Shown: positions 33,557 through 45,600 of the stretch, piece by piece
How positions within the stretch are numbered: position 1 is the stretch's first letter
Layout of the letters: each line of letters starts with the position of its first letter
Source of the DNA: Pterobdella sp. o SKG-2022
Lineage: Eukaryota; Annelida; Clitellata; Hirudinida; Piscicolidae
Direction: 5' to 3'
Length of the DNA stretch: 64,000 nt
Assembly: GCA_964035795.1 (NCBI GenBank)
Contig: OZ038325.1
Span: forward strand, 1,635,406-1,699,405
Notes under the pieces: model-generated
The model's input: the letters and a program-made list of their open reading frames with translations, nothing else
What the model was told of the DNA's origin: nothing
Databases searched by the model: none
Made by a program: the position numbers and the translations under genes

Positions 33557-36500
33557 CTGTAGAAAGAGGAATACCATATTAAAATACAATAACCAACATC
33601 AAAAAAAAAACATTAACTCACGACACAATACACCATAAAATAAATCAGCCTTAAGATGATTGGTAAACTATCTTGCAATCAATCTGATTGTAGAGGTGTG
33701 AACTTCAAGAGTTTCCAGTTACCAAGCATCATTATCATCATCATAATCATCAAAACTCTCTCTTAACCAACTTCCCCCCTCCCCTCCTACCCCCACAAAC
33801 CCTTTCCCATAAGTGAGCACCCTATCAGGAAGGAAACCACACCTTCCTGAACATTCCACCATCCAATTATCTCCCTCTCTGCTCAACAGCTGCACAATAT
33901 CCCCTTTGGACACACTCAACTCCTTATCTGATTGGCCGCTGTAGTTCTCATTCACCAACGCCTCGCTCTTGTCTAGGTCTTAGTGGATTTTTGTTATTAT
34001 TTTTATCATTACTGATAATATTATCAGTATCACTATCATTACTGATAATATTATCAGTATTTGTAATATAGTTTTCAATATTATTCTTATTTTTATTATT
34101 GTTACTGTTATTATTTTTTGTTTTATCCACATAAAATAAAAAAATACTGAAAAAAGATTAATTCTATTGTTATTTTTATTATTAATATGATCATAATAAT
34201 AAAAATAATAATATTTATTATTATTATCAGCACCTTCATCTTCCTCGGTCAAGGGGTCTTTAATGGCATCATCATCAGACATGCTGTATGGACTGTGGTG
34301 GTACAGTGGGTTAATGTCGTGGTTTGATTAGTGAATTCAATTCATGATATAATGAAATCCTTTTATATGACTTTAATGGTAGCAAATTACGGCGGATTCA
34401 AGGCATGCAGGTTGGTTTTGTCGGTTAGTGAATTAATAGAAAACTTAATTTGCGATAAATTTACATGGAGTTATTTGGAGTTGACTTTGATTATATCGAT
34501 GATGCCGGAGTTAAGGTTGAACTCATTAGAGACATCGTTTCTTAACTTACTTTGCATTTAATTAAAAAAAGCATATCTAAAAGATAAAATAATCAAAATA
34601 AAAAATAATAATAACAATAAAATAATAAAAATAATAAAACAACAGTTTAATACGGACGCTACCGTTATCAAAAATGTTTTAAGGCATCTCTCCTTATCAC
34701 TCTTATGATTTAGGCGCTCAATGATTCGATAAGAAGTTTGACAATAATCATAATAATAATAATTTACGAAGTAATTATAATAATACGATGAGTAATAATG
34801 GGAATAATAATATTAATAGTAATAGAAATAATAAATTTTAATAATAATAATAATAATTAAATTAGCACATTTTCTAGTAATTTAAGGCATTATTCACTTG
34901 ATCATCATCATCATCCTCATTACCACTATGGTCATCATCCTCACCACTATCACCATTATCACCACTATCATAAGCAATAAGGTAATATGAAGCAAACTCA
35001 CTATATATAGTACTTTTCATACACAGCATTGTTGTCGTAGTCTTCCTGCAACGTTTTTAAAATCTTTTAATTAAAATGATTTTTGAAATATAAGAGCCTG
35101 AATCAAATAGTAAGATCAACAAAGTATTTATTGAAAAAATTACGAAGCTTTTCGTAAGACTAGCTTACATTATCAAGTTATTATCAATTACCACTTGACA
35201 ATGTAAGCTAGTCTTACGAAAAGCTTCGTGTCTTCGTTTTAATAAACAATTTGTGTTTGTTGTCCTCACTAAATTACTTTTTAATTTAAAAATAAAAGAG
35301 AATATTTTTTTCATTCGGAATAATTATTTATCCAAAAAATATAAGATACCTAATTAAAATTAATATATACCATGCTTAAAAGTAAATTTAAAAATTCTGC
35401 TGCTTAACTAAAAAAATCATCAAATTAAACTAACTATTGTTATTATTAAAATTAATTAAAAAACACCACAGATAAATATCACAAGACCTTAGTGGCGGGC
35501 GGGAAAAGCTCGTCTTGGTTGATAATGATATTCTTGACGAGGTCGTTTATGTAGTTCTGGTACTGATGTTGGTCAGTTCTTTCCGGGGGTGCGTAGAGGA
35601 GTGTTGGCCCGAAACAAATCGATAAGTTGAATGCCTCCATCATGTTTTCGTCACTGTGTTCTGTGACGCTGTTGATGTTTTTTATTTGTTTAGTTTTTGT
35701 TTTTTTTGTCTATTTTTTTTTTGCCTAAAGCAATATAATCTAGTATAATATAATATATATAGTTTGTTTTTTTTTTAATTTTTTATTGAGGCATTGATGA
35801 GTATGTAAGCAATTGTTTGGTGTAAAGATAGTTATTGAAACCCTATCTGCTACCTAATATCATCACCACACCCATTACAACCATCAAAAATCACCCAACA
35901 CCATAAACCCCACCATCACCACTACCACCACAACAAAACCTCTTACCCTCCCCCCACACAAGCACCCATACTAACTGGTTGAGAAAAGCGAAGAGAAATC
36001 TCATAATGACAATCCTCTCAGGCGATAATGTGGCCAACAAATCGGACAACTGTGTCTTCCAATCCACCTCTGAATGTAACGAAGGATCATTATTTATTAT
36101 TATTGTTATTATTATATTTATTATTTTTATTTTTGTTGCTATTCTTATCATCATCATCGTCATTATTAAAATAAATATTTTTTTTGTTATTATTGATAAT
36201 ACTATCATTATATTTAAAGTAATCATTATTGTCATTCTTATTATTATTAATATAAGTATTATTGTTATAATTATTCTTATTATTATTTTTATCATTTTTA
36301 TTATTATTTTTATTATTACTGCGACCTGAAACACTGTCACTAGTAGAGTTGGAGGCAGAGTTGAAGCTGGTGGAGGCATACACTGTTTGGCTGCATCTTG
36401 TGGGTGGTTGTGATTGCCCATCATTTTAGTCTTCATTATAATCACCAACGTTATTATTATTATTATTTTTATATTTTATATTATTCTTCTTATTATTTTT

Positions 36501-37457
36501 TTATAATCAGCATTATCAAATTAATCTGGGGAAGACAAAGGTCAGTGGTGGTGGTGGAACTGTTGTCTTGGCTAAGATTGATTCATGTGGTGTGTGTGGT
36601 AAGAGGGCTAAGGTAAATTGTGTAAGGCGCAAGACATGTAAGAAGTGGATTCATGCACGGTGTGCTAGAGTAAAGAGTTTCTCGTAGGATGAATGGAAAT
36701 TTTGAATGTAGGGTATGTATGAATGGTGCAAATGTGGAATGTAAGAATGCTACATAACGTGCAGCTAGCTGATGGCGTGAGTACAAAGGAGTTGATGGTT
36801 AGATTGGGGTTGGATAGTACGATCGTTGAAGTGGTGAGGCAAGGGAGTTTGAGATGGCTGGGTCATGTAGTAAGAAAAAAGGATGACGACTGTGTCAAAC
36901 AGGCGTGGAGGTTTGAGGTTGAAGGTAGTAGAGGAAGGGGAAGGCCAAGGTTAACCTGGAAAGGCATGATGGAAAACCTTTGTCGTGGGCTTGGATTAGT
37001 TCTTAAAGATGGCTATGACAGGGTGAAATGGAGGGAGAGGGTTAGGTCATGGAAAGAAGTCAGTGACCCCTTGGAAAAGGGAAAGATGCTGACTATAATA
37101 AAATTATGATGATGATGATGATCATCATCATCATCTTCATATGAACATCACCATCATTATCATTATCATAATAACCACTATCATGGAAATATCATCATCA
37201 TCATTGTTATTATAACCATTATGAATACAAAAAAATATTTTATAAAGAAGCGGTAACAAAAAAAACTACAATAACACAAACAACACTGACGCATACAAGC
37301 AGACATCCAACAAAACAAACAAAAAACATACTTGATGAGTGACTCATAAAGGTTAAAGGTAAAAAGTGGTTGTTTGAGTTCCCGGAAGTAGAGCTTGAGG
37401 AGGTCTGCTATTGTGTTAATGTCATCACCGTCCATTTTGTCCTGGAGGGGATCCTCT

Positions 37458-37537
<80 letters not shown>

Positions 37538-39515
37538 TAGATATTTTTGTATACTTTAGCTTCCTACACATATTCAACAACCAACCCCTCCCCACGAACC
37601 ATTCTCGAATAGCACTTTGTAATTGGCTCTTTCAGAGAAAGAGCCTGAGACCCTGAATATCCCCTGGTGATGCATGCCAAATTGGTTGATCACGTGGATG
37701 CAACTCTTCATTACTACTGGAATGTGCTCTCCTGTTGCCTGTGTGTGATGTTTAGGGGCTTGTGTGGAATGGTGGTGTGAGTTGATGGGTGGTGTGGTAA
37801 TTATAGATTGCAATCAATCAATGAAATAGTTATATAATTTTCTTCAATATTTTTCCTAAATAAACGGCGTTTTTAAAAATTACTTTATAATATCATCAAT
37901 AATCTAGGCCGACTGCTGTCAACTCCAGTTACTGGGACATGTACAGCAGCATAATCTAATTAGATTAAATAAATAATTAATTCATTAAAATCTCCAAACA
38001 AAAAATTGAAACCCAGTATAACCACTGTTAACTTACGCCAAAAACTTACACACACTAACCCACAATAACCCCAACCAACCTTCACCATCCCAAATCCAAC
38101 CCTCACCTTAACATACTCCTCTATATCCCCGCCAAAAAGACTTGGTCTACTTTTAATCGCCTTGGACTTCTTCTTCGGCTTCGGGGGCAATGATGGTGGT
38201 CTGTGTGTGGTATTGAAGTTGTGTGTGTGGTGTTAAAGTTGTGTGTATGGTGTTGAAGTTGCTTTATTGGTTTGTGGGAGATTTTTGAGGTTTTTTGATG
38301 GAGGAGAAAATCAAAAATTAAAAATTTTATGTTAAACAAGATCAATGATTGGAAAATAATTTATAAACAATAATTATGGTGAATAAATATTTTTAAAAAT
38401 AATGAGAGTAATAGAAACAAAAATAATAAAAAAAATAAAAAGCCAAAAATAAAATATCAATAATAGAAAAAAGAAAAAAAAACAACAATAGACCACCAAC
38501 CTAGCCAGGATATCCTTATAGTCAATCTCAGATCCTTCTCCCAAAGCCCTGCCCAGCATCTCATGTTTGGCTTGAAGTCTGTGCAGTAGGTTCTCCTTCA
38601 ATAGCATCTCCTTGTACATCTGGGTGAAGTGATGGTGGAGTGGGTTGGTGGGAAGTGTGGTGTGTGGTGGAAAGATGTGTGGTAGGATGGTGTGTGGGGT
38701 GGGATGGTGGGTGGTAGGTTGGTGTGTGAGGTGTTAAGGTATTGTGGTGGAGTGGGTGTGGTGAGTTGGTGGTGGGAAGGTGGGGTAGCAGAGTGGGTGA
38801 TTCGAATGGGTGTAGTGGTGTCTCTAAAGATTGTGAAAAAATGTTAGAGCAGTAAAACAAATTGAAGTGAGGTGATTTTCAATTATAAAAGTATTATGAT
38901 GAATTTAGTTGAATTTCTTCAATTATGGTCATGGGATGTTGGTTTCCAGCGCTAATTATTTCTACTTAATCTCATTTTAAACACCAAACAACTCAACAAA
39001 AACCATAAAAATATCAAAAAAACCTAACCTCCAACTAACCCTCATTTTCTACCCCCCTACCCCAACAGCCCTCAACACTACCCCACCTCAAACAGAGCCT
39101 CCTCATGCTTAACCACCGAATCCTTGTTCTTCTCAGTGGGTGATTTGACCGGAGGTGTGTCAACAACATAGTTATCTATGTGAACTTTTTGACCTCGTAA
39201 CCTCTCGAAATATATCTCCTCCCCTTGACCTAGTTTAGCGTCCATCTGTCGCGATTGGTTGGGTGTTTTAATGATGGTGAGGTTATAAGGGTGTGTATAT
39301 AAATGAGGTGATAAAGGGATAACATTAGTTTTTAAATAATATTCGACATTTTTTTCTCATTTATGTTGATATTTTTGATTTTTTTTTATTCACCTCTTCT
39401 TTTTCTTCTTTTATTTTCTGTATTCGACTTTTGACCTTTTGAATTATTTTGAATTTTTGTTTAATTTGAATATAATTGATAACTAGTTAGTAAAAAAACT
39501 AGATAGATAAATAGG

Positions 39516-39603
<88 letters not shown>

Positions 39604-42600
39604 CAGAGACAGATAGGTAGCTACCTGCTCCATCCTCTGAACCATTTCTTCTTGAACCAACTTTTGTGCACTCAACTGAAACACCTGTCACGTGATATTC
39701 AACGAAACATTAAAGGAACAATATCAATTTTATTATAACAACCGCTATAAACCACTTGGCAACTACCACTGCTGTGGCCCTCTGAAGCGTTCATGGGGAT
39801 CATTTCAACATCATAACTTCCCTCATGATGACGTGAAACAGACTGATGCAATTTTATAGAAAACAAACACGAAGTAGCTCTTAAACAAAATTTCAACTTG
39901 AAATCTCTTGAGAACATAAGTTTCTCTTAATAAAATATAATAATAACAGAATAAAAATAATATAAAATAAAAAAATAAGTTTCTCTCAATAAAAACTATG
40001 TGAATATTTTGCCTAATAAACTTTATGTATGTTGTTCTTACATGACACAAGTATCAAGTGCAATAAGGATAATGAAAAAGTACAATAGCCTGAACCTAAA
40101 AGTAAGGAATACTTTGTGTTTTTTGTCCTTACTTTTAATAATGATAATGAAGATCCCTTACCAAGGTAAAAACATAGATCCCTTCAAAGCATTTCCACTC
40201 AAAACACCAGTACGAAGCATTTTTTACAATAAAAAATTTGTGCCTGTTTCCCAGGTAACTTATTTGAATGAAAAGTATGTATTGATTTCGAAGCATTTGC
40301 ATTGAACTCTGACAAGCATGGTCTCTAAGCATTCTCATTAAAGCCCATTTGATCTCTAGCATGTAAATGTGGTTATCTTTCTATTAACCTCGTTAACCTC
40401 AGCCTTACTTCATCTCCTTTGTGAGCGTGGAATTGTATGGCTTGTGGTTGGTTGAATGCCTTCGACCATTGCCCCTTGAAGATGTTGTAGTCTCCACCGC
40501 TTTGTACCTGTATGTGTGTGTGTGTGTTTAAAAAATTTATTCTAGATTTTATACATTTATTTACATATTAGATTGTAATAACCCAAAATAAATATATATA
40601 AGAAAAAATATAACAAAAACAAACAATAATTTGAGAAACAATAAACTAAAAAACACCAAAAACCATAAATTATCCATTCAGTGTTCTCCAACAAACCACT
40701 TACCCCAAGGATCCCCTGATACAAAACAGTGGTCCGTGTGCTCTCATTGTTAACAATGACTTTGTACGCAGTTAAATCATTCTCGAATATTCTCGCAACC
40801 ATTGTCTGAAATGCTTGGTCCACTTTCTTCACCATTCTATGGTGGTCATAGGGTTATGAGGGTATTTTGGATAATCAATGAATGAATGATTCTAGACAGC
40901 ATATGTATTTATTTAACAAACATCACCGCTTCACTATCATTTTTACTCATCCACCACTACCAACACTCCATTAAACCACCACTAACATTCAAACAACAGC
41001 AACTTAAACACAACAACTACCAACATAACCAGCATCAATGTTTTCTTGCCACTCACCACCATTACCACCAACCTCTCCTTTCTGTCCCTCTTCACACCCA
41101 CCACCACCAGCCCCTCTCCTCAGACCCACCTGGGGAAATCTTCACTGAAGTACTTAACAAGAGCCACATTGGCAGTATCAATGTTCAGCAAATAATCATT
41201 GCGGGCCCTCAAGGCCTTCAGCTTGTTTTCTGTGTACTTGGCTTTTTTCTAATGGAGATGGTAGTGATGATGATGATACTAAAAAAAAAATAATAAAAAT
41301 AGTAATAAAATGGTGATGATGACAATAATAATATTATAGAAAAAAGAAAACTACGTACACTAATGATAGTGATAAAGATGGTTATAATAATAATAATGAA
41401 AACAATGATAAAAAATAAAAATTGTTTAAATATTAAAAATCATAGAAATAATAACTTTCTCATTCTTTTTTTCGTAGTTGACAAACTTTTTGGCAATAAG
41501 ATTCTGTTGGTCTCCCTTCTCACGTTGTGTCTGTACCCTTTTCAGTTTGCTCTCTGCAATCTAAGTGGAAGAAGTTTGGGTGTGGTAGATAGATAGATAG
41601 ACAAATAAATAAATAGATAGACAAATAGATAAATAGATAGATAGGTAGATCTTTTCCTTCCTTTTGTGCATTTATCCACCATAAGGTGGGTGCACTAAAC
41701 TGTAGAGCAGTTTATCTATGCATCTGGTGTGGTGTTATTCTTTTGACTTGCCAGTGATCAGCTAGGCGAAGTTTCTTGAAATCTTTATGTAGGCTTTTTG
41801 TTGATGGCTTTCGTTGAAATTTTGAAGTTTTCTCTCCACAGCCAATTAAAATTAATACTTTTCGCTTTTAACCGCTCGACCGCCAATTTTGTTTACATCC
41901 AAATTTAGTATTAAGACTTGATTTCTCTAAATTTTGATACTTTTTTATCGTTTTATTTATGCATTAAATAATTATATCACTAATTAAAATTTTTTAAGTT
42001 ATTTTGGTGTGATACGAGACTATTTTAAACTTTTGTACTTATCCAACATGAGATTTTTCAAAATAAACTATTATCAACTTATTACATTAATTATTTTAAA
42101 CATTTTAAACCATTTTTAAATTACAAAATTTAACTTTAAACTTGTGAAAAATTTAATTTAACAGAGGCCATTTTACCTCATGCCTACACACACACCGATA
42201 GATAGACACATAGATAGATAGATAGACAGATAGATAAATAGATAGATAGATAGACAGATAGATAAATAGATAGATAGATAGACAGATAGCTAAATAGATA
42301 GATAGATATATCCTTTCACCTGACTCTCCCCATGATACAAATGGTAAGTCTTCATAGATTTGACAAGTTCGTTTAAGACTTTTTTGATATCATCTTGGCA
42401 CGCTAATATCACTTCTTTGTTCTGTGTGTGTGTGTTGGTTTGTTAGTGTGTATAATCATTCAATTCTATATATTAGAACCCTCCAAAAAAATGACAGCAT
42501 GTGAATGAAAAACTTAATGAGAAATCATTAAAACGATGGACAACGATAAAATAATTGATACGAATAAATTACCCTGTTCTGATGTATTTATGTTAATTTA

Positions 42601-45600
42601 TGGCATTTTTCAAAGATTTCACGTCTTTTATATGAGGTTTTTGACACATTCATTCAAAAAAAACAAGAGCTATAATTTTCTATGAGTTTAGCTCCATAAT
42701 ACAAGATTAGCAACTTGATGGGCTTACCTTGAAACATATACAAAAATTTCAATCAAATAGACCGTTTTCTTTTTACCAAGATTTGGGTAAAAACGTAAAA
42801 AAGAATAATTAAAGATGATTTGATAATAGGCTAACAAAAAACTTCACGTCTTTTTCAATAAATACTTTGTGTTTTTTGACCTTACTATTTGATTCAGGAT
42901 ATTATCAGAATAGATAGTCAACCCTTCTCCCTTCCCTTATGAACCCTCTCCAACGCACCCATAAGCTTTCCTCCTCTCTCTCACAAACCCCCTTCTACCC
43001 CCCCCCCCCCTACTCCTCTCACTTTCTTATGTATTCTCTGCATATCTTCCGAGATCTCAACCAGTCTTGTGACCACATAATTGCTTATCACTTCACTGTA
43101 CATGCTGTGGTCTTTGCCTGCGGTTCATATATCAGGGTAATATATTCATTATCAATTGAGGTAATTATTATTAATCCAATCAGATTATACTGCTGAGGTA
43201 TTGCATTTTCATTTGTCAAAAAGTTTTGTTTTATCAACCTATTACATTCTATTGCACCAAAATTTGTTTACAAAACTCAAATGACATATCAGTTAATTTT
43301 ATGAAAAAAAAATTGTTGTTATTAGTATTATTATCATTGTTTAAAGTAGTTTTGTCTCATTGATATGAGATAACTGAGATTGTTATCAATTCAAATACTA
43401 CAAAGCAAATTCTAAACCACAAATCACACCCACCTTTGTCTCTGGCACACACCAGTACTCCCTGCCACGCATTGTATGTGCTGTAACCCAGCCATCCTTC
43501 CCTCCTGTCAATTGGTTTAATAGAGTATGATTAGGTTATGTATTAGTGAGTATGATTAGATCAAGTGTTAGTGAGTGTAGTTAGGTAATGTATTGAAGGG
43601 ATTGTGGCAAGATTTTATGTTAATTCATGTGGTTACATTATGTATTTATATAGGATGTGGTGAGGTTTTGTGTTTAATAGGTTATGGTAAGGTTGCTTCT
43701 GTGGGTTATGTTAGTAGGGTTGTGGTAAGGTCAGATTTGTTGTGTGTTTGACCTTATTCTCATGATTTGATTGCAAAATTTTTGATGATAATGATGGTGA
43801 TTAGTATAAAAAAAAATAATAATATTATTATTATTATTAGCATTTTTATTGAAAACAGAAATAATAATAATGAAACAACTTTAAAAAATAGCAAAATGGA
43901 AAAAAGAGGATGGGATGGTTTGAAATGTTATGATGTGGCCAACACAAGGTATAAAATCTTGAACACAAAGCTCGCCATGTTTTGAGTGTGTGTGTGTGTG
44001 TCTTTGTGTTTGAGCCATAATTAAGAAAATATATATGGGAGGAGTTTAATGAGAAAATAGATGTGTAGGTACAAAGTTGTGATGAAGTTGGCTATTAGGT
44101 CATATCTAATTGGTTTTCACAGGGTGCTACTCCATAATAATAATAATAATAATAATAATAGATGAAAGGTGAATTGAGAATTAAAAAAATAAACATTAAA
44201 TAAAAAAATAAAAATAAATAAGAAAATAAAATGAACAATATGAAAAATAATTGAATTTAGAAAAACAAATTTGAGAAAATTCAAAGAATTCTATTCTAGA
44301 TTAATTCACCTCATCAAAAAAAACTAAAAAATAAAATCAAAAAAAAAAAAAAATAATAAACCAGCTAAACGAACTTTTGTTTGTTATCCTTGTGTCTGAT
44401 AGTGATCTGTTTGACCATCTTCTCCAGACTCTTCCCATATTCTGCCTCTGCTTCAGCCCTCTTCTTATACATCTCCAGCAACTCCCATAAGAGATTGAGG
44501 TTCATTTCCAGACGGGTGTCCAAACTCTTTAGCTGCTCCATGAATTGCTGGTTGATTTCTGGTGTGTGTTTTAAGGATGTGTGGTTATTGTGATCTATGT
44601 ATTTATGTGCAATTTCAAGTGTATCAATATTTATTGTGCTGCAAAATTTTTGGGAGCAACTAGATAGCTTGATTAATTAATAGTAGATTATTGCTTGAAA
44701 CCAGTGGTCTTTACACTAATGAATATAACTTATGATTTATTTCAAGCATCACTTGTCTAGACACCTATCCAATGACATTCAGAATATAATTAAAATTAAT
44801 ATTAGTCATTTAAATGATTTAAATATCTAAATGAGTGTAATTTACAATTTTGAAGTTAAATTGCACAAAAAAAGGGAAAGCTATGTGCCTAGATTTATCT
44901 TCAACAATTTGTTGATGTTTCTATTAATTTATTTCTGTTATTTTTATCATTTTTATTGCTATTATTTATAACATTATATATTATTATATTTTTTTTATTA
45001 TTATTGAATATTTTTACTATTTTATTATTTTTTTATATAATATTTTTTTATTATTATTGAATATTTTTACTATTGTTCTTATGAACATTGACCATTATTA
45101 TTAGTATTATTGACTATTATTATAATTATTATGATCATTGACTATTATTTTTTTTAATAATACAAAACAGGATACCAAATTAGCATTGTTGTGAAATAGG
45201 TCTAAGAGGCGTCAATTAGACGCTGAAAAGATTGATTTAAAAGTAGTAGATACACATAGAGATACATATATATAACAGATAAATGCATATATATAACAGA
45301 TAAATGAAAGGTAAACAGGTAGATAGATAGATAGACAGATAGAAGAAAAGAAAAATAGATAAATGAACACAATGACCTAGAAAATGCATAGAGATACATA
45401 GATAAAAAGATATAAATAGACAGATATTTTAGAAAGGAGATAACGAGTAATTTTTTTTCTCAAATACTATTTGCTCTTTTGTCCCTATCATTTTAGTAAG
45501 TTTTTTTGTATCTTCCCATTTTAAATACTATTTTTACTTAAAATTAAAGAAGTTTTTCAAGAACTACCACAAGCATTTAAAACTGCAACTACCTAGTTTT

